Source: Candidatus Zhuqueibacterota bacterium (GTDB lineage Bacteria; Zhuqueibacterota; Zhuqueibacteria; Zhuqueibacterales; Geothermadaptataceae). From it: 33,266 nt of DNA. Of this stretch, positions 1 to 8,322 are shown piece by piece; position 1 is the stretch's first letter; each line of letters begins with the position of its first letter. The notes beneath the pieces are model-generated. The model worked only from the letters and a program-made list of their open reading frames with translations, was not told the origin of the DNA and made no database searches. The translations under genes were made by a program, and so were the position numbers. The DNA lies in the NCBI GenBank assembly GCA_015491485.1, contig WFVT01000249.1:1-33266 (forward strand), read 5' to 3'.

Positions 1-381
1 GTTCTGCAGCGATTCGATCAGCGCGGCCGGCGATTCACTCTCCAGCGACGAAGCCAGCGAGTTCACCTGGGCGGTGATGATAGGGGAAGTCAAGGAAATA
101 ATCAGAGAAAACAGCAGAATGAACACCAGAAAAACTAAAATAATCGCGCCGATGCGATTGATGCCCCGGCGTTCCAGAAAGGATACCAGCGGATCGAGGA
201 CGGCGGTGATCAGCGTGGCGATGATGATGGTGAAGATGGCGCCGCTGAGAATGGGCAGGAGTTTAAACAGCAGAAACAGCGCCAGAAGTCCCAGCACCAT
301 CCGCAAAAGGCGGCTGAAAAACCGGTCATCCAGGCGGACGATCACAGGAGCATTTGCGGATTCCGGAGGCCGTTTCATCAT
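1..381 (-). CDS. AI-2E family transporter, N-terminal part (truncated by window edge)
   Basis: The minus strand is open from an ATG at 381 to the window edge, giving 127 codons of the N-terminus. After a short polar leader there is a hydrophobic pair of segments around residues 25-50, the motif TAVLDPLVSFLERRGINR, a third long hydrophobic segment (about 75-95), and then a polar stretch. This order matches the AI-2E transporter (UPF0118/PerM) family, multi-pass inner-membrane proteins whose members export autoinducer-2 or act as ion antiporters; the substrate here cannot be told. The start codon overlaps the stop of the upstream cyclic-nucleotide-binding gene by one base (TGATG), so the two are probably translated together. 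The C-terminal two thirds lie outside the window. Confidence 0.85.
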   Translation of the reverse strand, partial: MMKRPPESANAPVIVRLDDRFFSRLLRMVLGLLALFLLFKLLPILSGAIFTIIIATLITAVLDPLVSFLERRGINRIGAIILVFLVFILLFSLIISLTSPIITAQVNSLASSLESESPAALIESLQN

Positions 382-944
382 CAAACGATAATTTCGGATT
401 GTTCGAGTTTAGCGCGGAGCTGGTGCAGTTCGCGGTTCGTGGCTTTGAGTCGTTCGCCGATCACCAGCGCGAGTTTGTAGAGAAATTTATTTCCCAAGCG
501 GGGCTTTTTGTCCAGTAAATTGAACAAATCCGGACGGAACAGGCCGATAATGGTGGATTTTTCACGCGAAATGCAGGTCGCGGAACGCGGGCTTTCATCC
601 AGCAACGCCAGTTCTCCGAAAAACTCGCCCGCCTGCAAAACGGCGATCTCCTCCTTGCCGCGATCGGGGGTGATTTTGTAAATGCCCACGCTGCCGTCCT
701 GCACGATGTACATGCCCACTCCGGGCTCGCCTTCCCAAAAAATGGGTTCGTTCTCCCGAAAGACGCGCCGGTGCATGATTTTTTGAAAATCGCGCAGTTC
801 GGATTTGGTCATATCCGTGAAAAGAGGAATTTTCCTTAAAGTGGAAATAACGTCTTCTTCCGCGCTGGCAGGTTGGCGGAAAATGTTGCCCCAAAAGCTG
901 TCCGGTGTTTGGGGGTCGGAGGGATTCCCGTTTTTGCTTTCCAT
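381..944 (-). CDS. Cyclic nucleotide-binding domain protein without a DNA-binding domain
   Basis: A 187-residue protein made of a polar N-terminal tail and one cyclic-nucleotide-binding (Crp/cAMP-kinase type) beta-roll. The phosphate-binding cassette is clear: GEFFGELALLDESPRSAT. Upstream of it are the usual beta-roll pieces (LFTDMTKSEL, GMYIVQDGSVGIYK). The C-terminal 40 residues form one charged helix (GERLKATNRELHQLRAKLEQ) and there is no helix-turn-helix, so it is probably not a transcription factor. It may bind a cyclic nucleotide and regulate a partner, perhaps the overlapping membrane transporter downstream. The open frame extends to a TTG at 977, but a good sigma70 promoter places the transcript start near 981, which favours the first ATG at 944. 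Confidence 0.85.
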   Translation of the reverse strand: MESKNGNPSDPQTPDSFWGNIFRQPASAEEDVISTLRKIPLFTDMTKSELRDFQKIMHRRVFRENEPIFWEGEPGVGMYIVQDGSVGIYKITPDRGKEEIAVLQAGEFFGELALLDESPRSATCISREKSTIIGLFRPDLFNLLDKKPRLGNKFLYKLALVIGERLKATNRELHQLRAKLEQSEIIV

Positions 945-1238
945 GCGCTGTTGCTTACCGTCTTGGTTGAAGATCAAATTTTTTCAAAATATAGCCATTC
1001 CTGCAGGAGCAGTCAAGAATTTTCCCGGCTTCGGACCGGCCTGGACTTTTTAATTGCATTTGTATATTCAATATCTTATTTTTATTCAATTAATTGATAT
1101 TTTAATGATTTGCGGAAAACAATTTGTTGATTGACCAAATCAATTCACAAAATGGTCATCATCACCTGCCGGATCGATAACCGCGGTTGGAAAGAGAGAC
1201 AGCCGCCGAAGCGCGGCGTTCATAAACGGTGCATCGGA
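945..1238. other. Intergenic region between divergent genes
   Basis: This holds the minus-strand promoter at 988-1016. From about 1050 to 1130 it is very AT-rich and could carry the plus-strand promoter of the LytM gene; TTGCAT at 1054 and TATTTT at 1077 are 17 bases apart but weak. The frame of the downstream gene stays open back to a TTG at 1131, so part of this stretch could be coding if the LytM protein starts earlier. Confidence 0.4.
988..1016 (-). promoter_or_regulatory. Sigma70-type promoter for the cyclic-nucleotide-binding gene
   Basis: Reading the minus strand, TTGACT (1016-1011) and TATATT (993-988) are separated by exactly 17 bases. Transcription should start near 981, giving a leader of about 37 bases before the ATG at 944. 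Confidence 0.6.
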
Positions 1239-2432
1239 ATGTTGCGGGGTTTCCAAAAATATAAAAATCGGCCGGGGCTCTGCGCCATCGGCTTCATCGG
1301 GGTGATATTCCTGTCTGTAGCGCCTGCTTTGCGGGCTCAGGCCGGGTCAGCCCGGGACATCGAAACCCTGCGAAAGCGGATTCAGGAGTTGGAAGCGAAA
1401 ATCCAGGAACAGACACGACAGGAAACGAAAACCCTGGATTTGCTTGAATCCATTGATCAGAAAATCAGTTTGACCAAAAACCTGCTGTTGCGTCTCGAAA
1501 CCGAAGTCAGCCGCCACAAAGCCGCACTCGATTCGTTGCGGTCGCTTCGAAAGGACAACGCGATCCGGTTGGAAAAGCTGAAAGAATTGATCGCACGGCG
1601 GATGGTGAATCTGTACAAATACGGCCGTATTTCCGACATTGAATCCCTTTTACGTACGGATTCGTTCCGCTACCTGCAGTTGTGGATCGATTATCAGAAG
1701 CGGCTGAATCAGAACGACGCGCGAAATTTGCAGAATTACCGCCAGCGGCATGCGGAGTTGCTGTCCACGCAAAAGCAGATCGAGGCAAATCTGGCGGCCC
1801 AAATCAAATTGTTGAAAGAAAAACAGCAGGAAGAAAAAAAGCTGCAGGCCAGTCGTGAAGAAAAGAAACGGCTGCTGCAAAAATTGCGCAAGGATAAGCG
1901 GCTTTATCAGCGGCAATTACAGGATTACCAGAAAGCCATCGAGGAAATTCAGCGGCTGATCGCCAGTTCGGAAGAAGAACGGCTCAAGCAAACCGAAGAT
2001 CGGCCGATGATGCCGCTGACGCATGCCTTCAGCGAAATGAAAGGACGGCTGCCGTGGCCGGTACAGGGCGAGGTGGTGCGCGCCTATGGGCCTTATGAGC
2101 ACCCGGTTCTGAAAACGGTCACCAATAATCTGGGGATCGATATTGCCGCGCCGCTGGGCACCGAAGTGAAAACGGTGGCGGCCGGCCGGGTGACGGCCAT
2201 CACCTGGCAACGTGGCCGCGGCAATCTGGTGATTGTCAATCACGGCGGTGGATTTTACACCGTTTATACGCATTTGAATGAGATTTATGTGAATTTGCAA
2301 GAGGATGTGGCCGAAGGACAGGTAATCGGCCGGGTGGGTGAAACCGGCACGTTTGATCGCCCCGTGCTGCATTTTCAAATCTGGGAAAAGTTCAATCATC
2401 TCGATCCGGAGGCCTGGTTAAAACCGCGATGA
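1239..2432 (+). CDS. EnvC-like murein hydrolase activator (coiled coil plus degenerate LytM/M23 domain)
   Basis: A 397-residue exported protein. It has a signal peptide (basic start, hydrophobic CAIGFIGVIFLSVAPAL, then an AQA-type cleavage site), a long coiled coil (about 40-250) rich in Glu, Lys, Gln and Leu, and a C-terminal LytM/peptidase M23 domain (about 270-395). EnvC/NlpD-type proteins use such a domain to switch on cell-wall amidases during cell separation. The zinc site looks incomplete: the usual H-x-G-x-D reads NLGID, and the usual HLHFE reads VLHFQ, so two metal-binding histidines are missing. I therefore infer an activator, not an active endopeptidase. I chose the ATG at 1239 because it sits just before the signal peptide; TTG 1131 and ATG 1152 are in-frame alternatives. 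It overlaps the next gene by ATGA. Confidence 0.85.
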   Translation: MLRGFQKYKNRPGLCAIGFIGVIFLSVAPALRAQAGSARDIETLRKRIQELEAKIQEQTRQETKTLDLLESIDQKISLTKNLLLRLETEVSRHKAALDSLRSLRKDNAIRLEKLKELIARRMVNLYKYGRISDIESLLRTDSFRYLQLWIDYQKRLNQNDARNLQNYRQRHAELLSTQKQIEANLAAQIKLLKEKQQEEKKLQASREEKKRLLQKLRKDKRLYQRQLQDYQKAIEEIQRLIASSEEERLKQTEDRPMMPLTHAFSEMKGRLPWPVQGEVVRAYGPYEHPVLKTVTNNLGIDIAAPLGTEVKTVAAGRVTAITWQRGRGNLVIVNHGGGFYTVYTHLNEIYVNLQEDVAEGQVIGRVGETGTFDRPVLHFQIWEKFNHLDPEAWLKPR

Positions 2433-3556
2433 AGGTCCCCATGATGACATTCGAGCGCGTTATCGGTCAGGAAACGGTAAAACGCTTTTTGACGCAGGCG
2501 TTTCAGCAGAACCGGCTGGCGCATTGTTATTTGTTTTTTGGACCGGAGGGAGTCGGCAAACTGGCGACCGCGCTGATCTTCGCTCAGGCGCTGGTGTGCG
2601 AATCACAGGACCGGCGTCCCTGCGGAGCGTGTCGGGGCTGCAAGATGTTTCAGGCGCGTTCGCATCCAAACGTGAAGGTCATCTTTCCGCATCCGAAATC
2701 CGCTAAAGAAACCGACATACAGTCGGTATTGGAAGAAATTTATACGCAGCCTTACACCTGGCATTCACCATGGGCGGCTCCGACCATTTCCATTGATGAA
2801 GTACGCGGCCTCCGGCGGGATTTGGGGCTTTCCAGTCGGGGCGGCGAAAGCCGGGTTATTTTGTTTCTGGATGCCCACTTGATGACGGTGGAAGCGACCA
2901 ATGCGCTTTTAAAAACGCTTGAAGAACCGCCGGAATTAACGTATTTTGTTTTGATTTCTTCCGCACCGGATCAGTTGCTGCCGACCATTTTGAGTCGCAG
3001 TCAGCACATCCGGTTTTCCTTTTTGTCGATTCAGGAAATCGCCGATGGTTTGGCGCAATGGACGGATTTGCCGGAAGAGCGCCGCTATCAGATTGCGCGG
3101 TTCGCGCAGGGCTCGTTGCGGCGGGCTCTGGCACTGGCCGGTGAGAACGTCCAACAGCTCCGGGAACAGGCGGTGGAGATGCTGCGCACGGCGTTCCGCA
3201 ATGCCCCTCAGCGGGCCCTCTGGGTCAGTCAGCAGGTGCAGCAATACGACCGCCGCATGCTAATCGATGTTTTGGAAAGTCTGTTGCACTGGCTGCGCGA
3301 TGCGCACTATTTGCGTCTGGGGATCGTAAGGGATGAACAACAGACGTGGTACGAAGACCGTGAAACGCTGCAACGGTTCAATGAGCGCTTCCCGGACTTT
3401 GATTTTGAAACCGCGATGACGGAGGTGGATGTTAGTATTCACATGTTGCAGCGATATGTTCAGCCAAACCTGGTTTTGTCGGTCCTGTTAAATCGGTTGA
3501 AGCGGTGTGAAAAACACGCCGCTCCTGAAGCGGCATTGCGGCGCATGGTGGTTTGA
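2429..3556 (+). CDS. holB: DNA polymerase III delta' subunit
   Basis: A 375-residue AAA+ clamp-loader subunit that helps place the sliding clamp on DNA. It has a Walker A-type loop (GPEGVGK, residues 38-44), a four-cysteine zinc module (C57, C65, C68, C71), the sensor region around LLKTLEEPPELTYFVLIS, and the following LLPTILSRSQHIRF segment, all typical of delta' and gamma/tau. The length fits delta' and lacks the long tail of tau. The C-terminal 150 residues match the family only in helical character. The ATG overlaps the stop of the LytM gene (ATGA), which suggests translational coupling. MTFERV, five residues in, is an alternative start. Confidence 0.9.
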   Translation: MKVPMMTFERVIGQETVKRFLTQAFQQNRLAHCYLFFGPEGVGKLATALIFAQALVCESQDRRPCGACRGCKMFQARSHPNVKVIFPHPKSAKETDIQSVLEEIYTQPYTWHSPWAAPTISIDEVRGLRRDLGLSSRGGESRVILFLDAHLMTVEATNALLKTLEEPPELTYFVLISSAPDQLLPTILSRSQHIRFSFLSIQEIADGLAQWTDLPEERRYQIARFAQGSLRRALALAGENVQQLREQAVEMLRTAFRNAPQRALWVSQQVQQYDRRMLIDVLESLLHWLRDAHYLRLGIVRDEQQTWYEDRETLQRFNERFPDFDFETAMTEVDVSIHMLQRYVQPNLVLSVLLNRLKRCEKHAAPEAALRRMVV

Positions 3557-3726
3557 AAAATGGTGATCCGGAAGGTCATCCAGAACAGAGGGGTCGCCGA
3601 TCAAAGTTTCGAAAATTGGATCATTACCAATACACAACCCGATTGGTTGCTCAGCAGGAAATGAAAAACGTGTGAAGGATATTCAGGTCCCGCATGTGAT
3701 TGCTGACAAAGGCAGAGGAGGTCATC

Positions 3727-4587
3727 TTGTCAAGGTTTGTCGAAGTTAAGTTCAAAGGGCAGCGTACGGGGGTTTATGAAAATAAATCGAATTTGTCGCT
3801 GAAAAAAGGTGAACTGGTCATTGTGGAGGCGGAGAAAGGCATTGATCTGGGCCGGGTCAATCATTTCTTCGATGAGGTGGACACGCAGGATGAGATGAAG
3901 AAAATTCTGCGCAAAGCCACCATGGAAGAAATGATGCAATACCGGCAGAAGCAGATCAATGAAGAGAAGGCCCTGGAAAGCTGTCGGGGCAAAGTGAAAA
4001 AGCACCGCCTCAACATGCAACTGGTGGATTGCGAGTACCAGTTCGATGGCAATAAAATCACGTTTTATTTCACCTCGGATCAGCGGGTGGATTTCCGCGA
4101 ACTGGTGAAAGACCTCGCCGCGCAGTACCGGACCCGCATCGAACTTCGCCAAATCGGCGTGCGGGATGCGGCCAAGCGGCTGGGCGGCTACGGGGTGTGC
4201 GGCCTGAAAATGTGCTGCACCGCCTGGATGCGGGAATTCACACCGATTTCCACCCAGGCGGCCAAAGATCAAAATTTGCCGCTCAATCCGAACCGGCTCG
4301 CCGGAGTGTGCGGCCGCCTCAAATGCTGCTTGATGTACGAACGCGATTTTTACAACTGGGCCACCAACAAATATCCGCAACTCACCAAAGAGATTGAAAC
4401 GGAAAAAGGCCGCGGCATTATCGACCGTATCGATATCCTGAAAGAAGAAGTTATCGTAAAATATGATTCCGGAGAGGTGGAAGTGCTGCCGCTTTCCCTG
4501 GTGCAGGAAAAATACTATCATTGCAATCAGGAATGTCAGCGGCGCGAAAATGTGGAAAATCTGAAGGCTGAGACTGCATCAAACTAA
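3727..4587 (+). CDS. PSP1 domain protein (RicT/YaaT-like)
   Basis: A 286-residue member of the PSP1 family. The conserved C-terminal core holds two cysteine clusters, GVCGLKMCC and CGRLKCCLMYE, on either side of a KDQNLPLNPNRLAGVCG stretch. In Bacillus subtilis RicT these cysteines take part in iron-sulphur binding in the RicA/F/T complex that influences RNA maturation and development; the role in this organism is unknown. The start is a TTG at 3727, chosen because a strong AGGAGG lies at 3717-3722 just upstream; the in-frame TTG at 3700 lies upstream of this site and lacks one. The neighbours, delta' before and metG after, are the common setting of PSP1 genes in many bacteria. Confidence 0.92.
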   Translation: MSRFVEVKFKGQRTGVYENKSNLSLKKGELVIVEAEKGIDLGRVNHFFDEVDTQDEMKKILRKATMEEMMQYRQKQINEEKALESCRGKVKKHRLNMQLVDCEYQFDGNKITFYFTSDQRVDFRELVKDLAAQYRTRIELRQIGVRDAAKRLGGYGVCGLKMCCTAWMREFTPISTQAAKDQNLPLNPNRLAGVCGRLKCCLMYERDFYNWATNKYPQLTKEIETEKGRGIIDRIDILKEEVIVKYDSGEVEVLPLSLVQEKYYHCNQECQRRENVENLKAETASN

Positions 4588-4601
4588 GGAAGGGTGTCAT
4601 C

Positions 4602-6689
4602 TTGGAGAAGAAGGAGAAAATTTTAGTCACGAGTGCGTTGCCCTACGCGAACGGTCCGATTCATCTCGGCCATATCGCCGGCGCGTATTTGAATGCGGAT
4701 ATCTACGTCCGCTATCAGCGCCTCAAACAGCGCGATGTGGTGTTCATCTGCGGCACCGATGAGCACGGCGCAGCGATCACCCTGCTGGCCGATAAGCTGG
4801 GCAAACATCCCAAGGAGATTGTGGATTATTATTATAAAGATCACAAAGAAACGTTTGAAAAGTTTGGCATCAGTTTCGATATTTTTTCGCGCACCACGGA
4901 GCCGGTTCACTACGAGACGTCGCAGGAATTTTTTCTGTCGCTGTACAACAAGAGCTATTTGAACGAACGCACCATCAAACAGCTCTACTGCCCGAACGAC
5001 AAACGCTTTCTGCCCGATCGCTATGTGGAGGGCACGTGCCCGCACTGCGGCAATCCCGGCGCACGCGGCGATCAGTGCGAGAAGTGCGGCAAATGGATCG
5101 ATCCGCTGTCGCTGAAAGAACCGCGGTGCATGATCTGCGGCACCACACCGGAAGTGCGCGAAACCACGCACCTGTACCTCGATTTGCGCAAATTCCAGGA
5201 TCGGCTGCGCGCCTGGCTGGATACCAAAACGCACTGGAAAGACAATGTCCGTAATTTCTGCTACGGCTGGCTCAACGAAGGCCTGGAGGAGCGTGCGGTG
5301 ACGCGCGACCTGGACTGGGGCGTGCCGGTGCCGCTGAAAGGCTACGAGGGCAAGGTGCTGTATGTCTGGATCGACGCGCCTATCGGCTATATTTCCGCCA
5401 CCAAAAAATGGGCGGAGCAGATCGGCGACCCGGAGCGCTGGCGCCATTACTGGCAGGATGAGGCCACCAAACTGGTGCATTTCATCGGCAAGGACAACAT
5501 TGTGTTTCACGCCATTGTGTGGCCGGCGGTGCTGATGGCGCAGGACCATTACATCCTGCCGTTCGATATTCCGGCGAATGAGTTTCTGAACATCGAGGGC
5601 CGGAAAATCAGCACCAGCAAGAACTACGCGATCTGGGTGCGGGAGTATCTGGAAAAGTTTCCGCCCGATCCGATGCGCTATGTGATCGCCTCGACCATGC
5701 CGGAAAACAAGGACAGCGATTTTTCCTGGCGCGATTTTCAAACCCGCGTGAATGCGGAACTGGCTGATATTCTCGGCAATTTCATCAACCGGACGCTGAC
5801 ATTTGTGCGCAAAAACTACGACGGCCGGGTGCCGGAACGTCACGAACTCACCGAGGACGACCGCCGGATGCTGGCGCTCATCGAAGCATGGCCGCAGAAG
5901 GTGGGCGAGGCGCTGGAGGCTTACGAGATTCGCAAAGCCACGCGCACGTTTATGGACCTGGCGCGGGAAGCCAATAAATATTTCAACGACGCCGAGCCGT
6001 GGCGTACCTTCAAAGAAGACCGGTTGCGCTGCGATACGGCGCTGAACATCTCGCTGCAGTTGTGTAAGGCTCTGGCGGTGATCATGTCGCCGTTTCTGCC
6101 GTTTTCGGCGCAAAAGCTGTGGCAGATGCTGAATCTGGACGGCGACGTGGAGCGACAACACTGGGATACGACCGGCGCCGAGCCGTTACAACCCGGGCAC
6201 CAGTTGGGGAAGCCGGAAATTCTGTTCCGTAAATACGACGATGATGTCATCGAAGAAGAAATCCAGAAACTGGAGCGGATCGCCCGGCAAATTGAGGGCG
6301 AGCCCGTGAGTGTGGATGAACCCAAAGACGCCAAATCCGAGGAGAAGACCGTGGCGCAGGAAGACCTGATCAGCATCGATGATTTTGGCAAAGTGCAACT
6401 GCGCGTGGCGCGTGTGGAATCGGCGCAAAAAGTGGAGGGCGCAGACCGGCTGCTGCAGTTGCAGATCGATCTCGGCGGCGAAAAGCGGCAGATCATCGCC
6501 GGCATTGCGCAGCATTACAGCCCGGAAGAGATGGTCGGCAAACAGATCATCGTAGTGGCCAATTTGAAGCCGGCCAAAATCCGCGGACTGGAGTCGCAGG
6601 GCATGTTGCTGGCCGCCACCGATGACAGCGGCAAGCTGTGCGTGTTGGTTCCGGAAAAAGACATGCAACCCGGCGCAAAGGTGCGGTAG
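4602..6689 (+). CDS. metG: Methionyl-tRNA synthetase
   Basis: A 695-residue class I aminoacyl-tRNA synthetase that charges tRNA-Met in the cytoplasm. The HIGH-type motif is HLGH (residues 21-24) after SALPYANGPI. Two zinc knuckles follow between about 128 and 178 (CPHCGN, CEKCGK, CMICG), giving the E. coli-like long form. The KMSKS loop reads KISTS (335-339). An anticodon-binding helical domain follows, and a C-terminal tRNA-binding OB-fold (about 595-695: DFGKVQLRVARVESAQKVEGADRL in part) provides dimerisation. The start is TTG, preceded by AAGGAAGGG with good spacing; no ATG lies nearby. It sits 14 bases after the PSP1 gene and 5 bases before tatD, so it is clearly within an operon. Confidence 0.97.
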   Translation: MEKKEKILVTSALPYANGPIHLGHIAGAYLNADIYVRYQRLKQRDVVFICGTDEHGAAITLLADKLGKHPKEIVDYYYKDHKETFEKFGISFDIFSRTTEPVHYETSQEFFLSLYNKSYLNERTIKQLYCPNDKRFLPDRYVEGTCPHCGNPGARGDQCEKCGKWIDPLSLKEPRCMICGTTPEVRETTHLYLDLRKFQDRLRAWLDTKTHWKDNVRNFCYGWLNEGLEERAVTRDLDWGVPVPLKGYEGKVLYVWIDAPIGYISATKKWAEQIGDPERWRHYWQDEATKLVHFIGKDNIVFHAIVWPAVLMAQDHYILPFDIPANEFLNIEGRKISTSKNYAIWVREYLEKFPPDPMRYVIASTMPENKDSDFSWRDFQTRVNAELADILGNFINRTLTFVRKNYDGRVPERHELTEDDRRMLALIEAWPQKVGEALEAYEIRKATRTFMDLAREANKYFNDAEPWRTFKEDRLRCDTALNISLQLCKALAVIMSPFLPFSAQKLWQMLNLDGDVERQHWDTTGAEPLQPGHQLGKPEILFRKYDDDVIEEEIQKLERIARQIEGEPVSVDEPKDAKSEEKTVAQEDLISIDDFGKVQLRVARVESAQKVEGADRLLQLQIDLGGEKRQIIAGIAQHYSPEEMVGKQIIVVANLKPAKIRGLESQGMLLAATDDSGKLCVLVPEKDMQPGAKVR

Positions 6690-6694
6690 CCGCC

Positions 6695-7474
6695 ATGGAG
6701 CTGGTAGATACACACTGCCATTTGCAATTCGATGCGTTTGACGAGGATCGCGATGCGGTGGTGGAGCGCGCGCTCGAGGCCGGCGTAAGCAAGATTCTCA
6801 CACTGGCCACCGATTGCGAATCCAGCTACCGCGTGCTGGAACTGGTGGAGCGCTATCCGTCGGTGTACGCGGCGGTGGGCATCCATCCCACCGATGCCCA
6901 CAAAGCGCAGCCCGGGGATGTGGAGAAAATCGCCGAGCTGGCAAAGCATCCCAAAGTGGTGGCCATCGGCGAAATCGGGTTGGATTTGTACTGGGACACC
7001 AGCACGCTTGACGTACAGAAGGACATGTTTTTGCAGATGCTGCGTCTGGCCGCGGAACGCGATCTGCCGGTTGTGATTCACAATCGCCGCGCCGGAAAAG
7101 AGATTCTGCAGGTGCTGGATCAGGTGGCCGGGCTGCCGCTTCGGGGCGTGTTTCACTGTTTTTCCGAAGGCAAAACTTACGCCGACGACGTGGTGCGGCG
7201 CGGATTTTATATTTCGTTCACCGGCAATCTAACCTATCGCAAAAGCAAACTGCCGGACGTGGCGAAACACGTGCCGGAGGAGCGGCTGCTCCTGGAAACC
7301 GATAGCCCGTTCATGACGCCGGTGCCGATGCGGGGAAAACGCAATGAACCGGCGTTTGTGCAGTATATCGCCGAAAAGCATGCTGAATTGCGGGACATGG
7401 ATCCCGCTGAAATCGCCCGCATTACCACAGAAAATGCGCAAGCGTTGTTTGGCTGGTCATCCGGAACGGCGTGA
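6695..7474 (+). CDS. tatD: TatD family metal-dependent deoxyribonuclease
   Basis: A 259-residue TatD/YcfH-type hydrolase, a metal-dependent TIM barrel that trims DNA 3' ends and may remove D-amino acids from tRNA-like substrates in some relatives. The signature pieces appear in order: DTHCHL (5-10), GIHPTDAH, IGEIGLDLYWD, PVVIHNRRA, GVFHCFSEG, YISFTGNLTY and LLLETDSPFMTP. The frame is open back into metG, but the ATG at 6695 is the natural start because the first catalytic motif follows immediately. It lies 5 bases after metG and 17 before ksgA; metG-tatD-ksgA is a widely conserved order. Confidence 0.95.
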   Translation: MELVDTHCHLQFDAFDEDRDAVVERALEAGVSKILTLATDCESSYRVLELVERYPSVYAAVGIHPTDAHKAQPGDVEKIAELAKHPKVVAIGEIGLDLYWDTSTLDVQKDMFLQMLRLAAERDLPVVIHNRRAGKEILQVLDQVAGLPLRGVFHCFSEGKTYADDVVRRGFYISFTGNLTYRKSKLPDVAKHVPEERLLLETDSPFMTPVPMRGKRNEPAFVQYIAEKHAELRDMDPAEIARITTENAQALFGWSSGTA

Positions 7475-7491
7475 AAGGTGTATGAGGCAAG

Positions 7492-8316
7492 GTGAGCAAA
7501 GACGTTCGAAGATTTCAGGCCCGAAAGAGCCTGGGTCAGAATTTTTTGACCGATGAAAACATCGCACGCAAGATGGTCCGGTTGTTTGATCCAAAGCCGG
7601 GTGACCGCATCGTTGAGATCGGCCCCGGCTTTGGGGTTTTAACGCGCTATCTCGTCGAATCGGGGTGTGAGTACTTTGGCATCGAAATCGATCAGCGGCT
7701 GATTCCGGTTCTCGAAAGCCGGTTTGGCGGCAGGGAAAACGTTCACATCATCCAGGGCGATTTCCGCAAATTTCACCTGGAACAAATCGCGCCTGCCGCC
7801 GGTAAACGGCTGCGGCTCATTGGCAATATCCCGTACCACATCACCAGCAGCATCCTGTTTACGGCATTCCGCCAATATCGTCTGATTCAAGATATGATGC
7901 TGATGGTGCAACGGGAGGTGGCGGAGCGCATTGTGGCGGCGCCCGGAAATAAAAATTACAGCCTGCTTTCGGTGCTCAGTCAGACCTTTTCGCAACCTCA
8001 GATCCGATTTCATATCTCGAAGCACGTGTTTCATCCGAAACCGGATGTGGAGTCATCGGTGGTTTATTTTGAAATCAAGACCGACCGGATTGCCCGAATC
8101 GTGGATCCAGCCTTCTTTATCGAGACGGTTAAAAAGCTGTTTGGTCAGCGGCGAAAAACGCTGCGGAACTCCCTGCGGCAAATCGTGCCGGTAACTGCGG
8201 ATCGGGATCGATGGTCCATCGACCTGCAACGCCGTGTCGAAACGTTGACAGTGGAGGAGATCATTGACCTGGTGAATCAAGTGCATACCGCTGTGCACGG
8301 AAAAACGAAAGCGTGA
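7492..8316 (+). CDS. ksgA: 16S rRNA (adenine1518/1519-N6) dimethyltransferase
   Basis: A 274-residue KsgA/RsmA enzyme that dimethylates two adjacent adenines near the 3' end of 16S rRNA during small-subunit assembly. Motifs in order are KSLGQNFLTDENIARK, the SAM-binding EIGPGFGVLT, the acidic EIEIDQRL-type loop, the catalytic-loop GNIPYHITSS, and the C-terminal FGQRRKTLRNSL. The start is GTG, with GAGG a few bases upstream. It lies in the run of translation and maintenance genes from delta' to RecO. Confidence 0.96.
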   Translation: MSKDVRRFQARKSLGQNFLTDENIARKMVRLFDPKPGDRIVEIGPGFGVLTRYLVESGCEYFGIEIDQRLIPVLESRFGGRENVHIIQGDFRKFHLEQIAPAAGKRLRLIGNIPYHITSSILFTAFRQYRLIQDMMLMVQREVAERIVAAPGNKNYSLLSVLSQTFSQPQIRFHISKHVFHPKPDVESSVVYFEIKTDRIARIVDPAFFIETVKKLFGQRRKTLRNSLRQIVPVTADRDRWSIDLQRRVETLTVEEIIDLVNQVHTAVHGKTKA

Positions 8317-8322
8317 TTGATT

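Noticed and set aside
335-339. KISTS in place of KMSKS in MetG as a possible defect (protein residues 335-339)
   Set aside because: The loop keeps its key lysine and serines, variants of this kind occur in active synthetases, and the rest of the enzyme is intact.
3560-3664. A 34-codon frame between the delta' gene and the PSP1 gene
   Set aside because: It has no ribosome binding site, no recognisable motif and is too short to judge; it is probably chance or a decayed fragment.
4623-6161. A 512-codon open frame on the strand opposite metG
   Set aside because: It is the His/Arg-rich mirror frame that arises opposite GC-rich coding sequence; metG is unmistakable on the plus strand.
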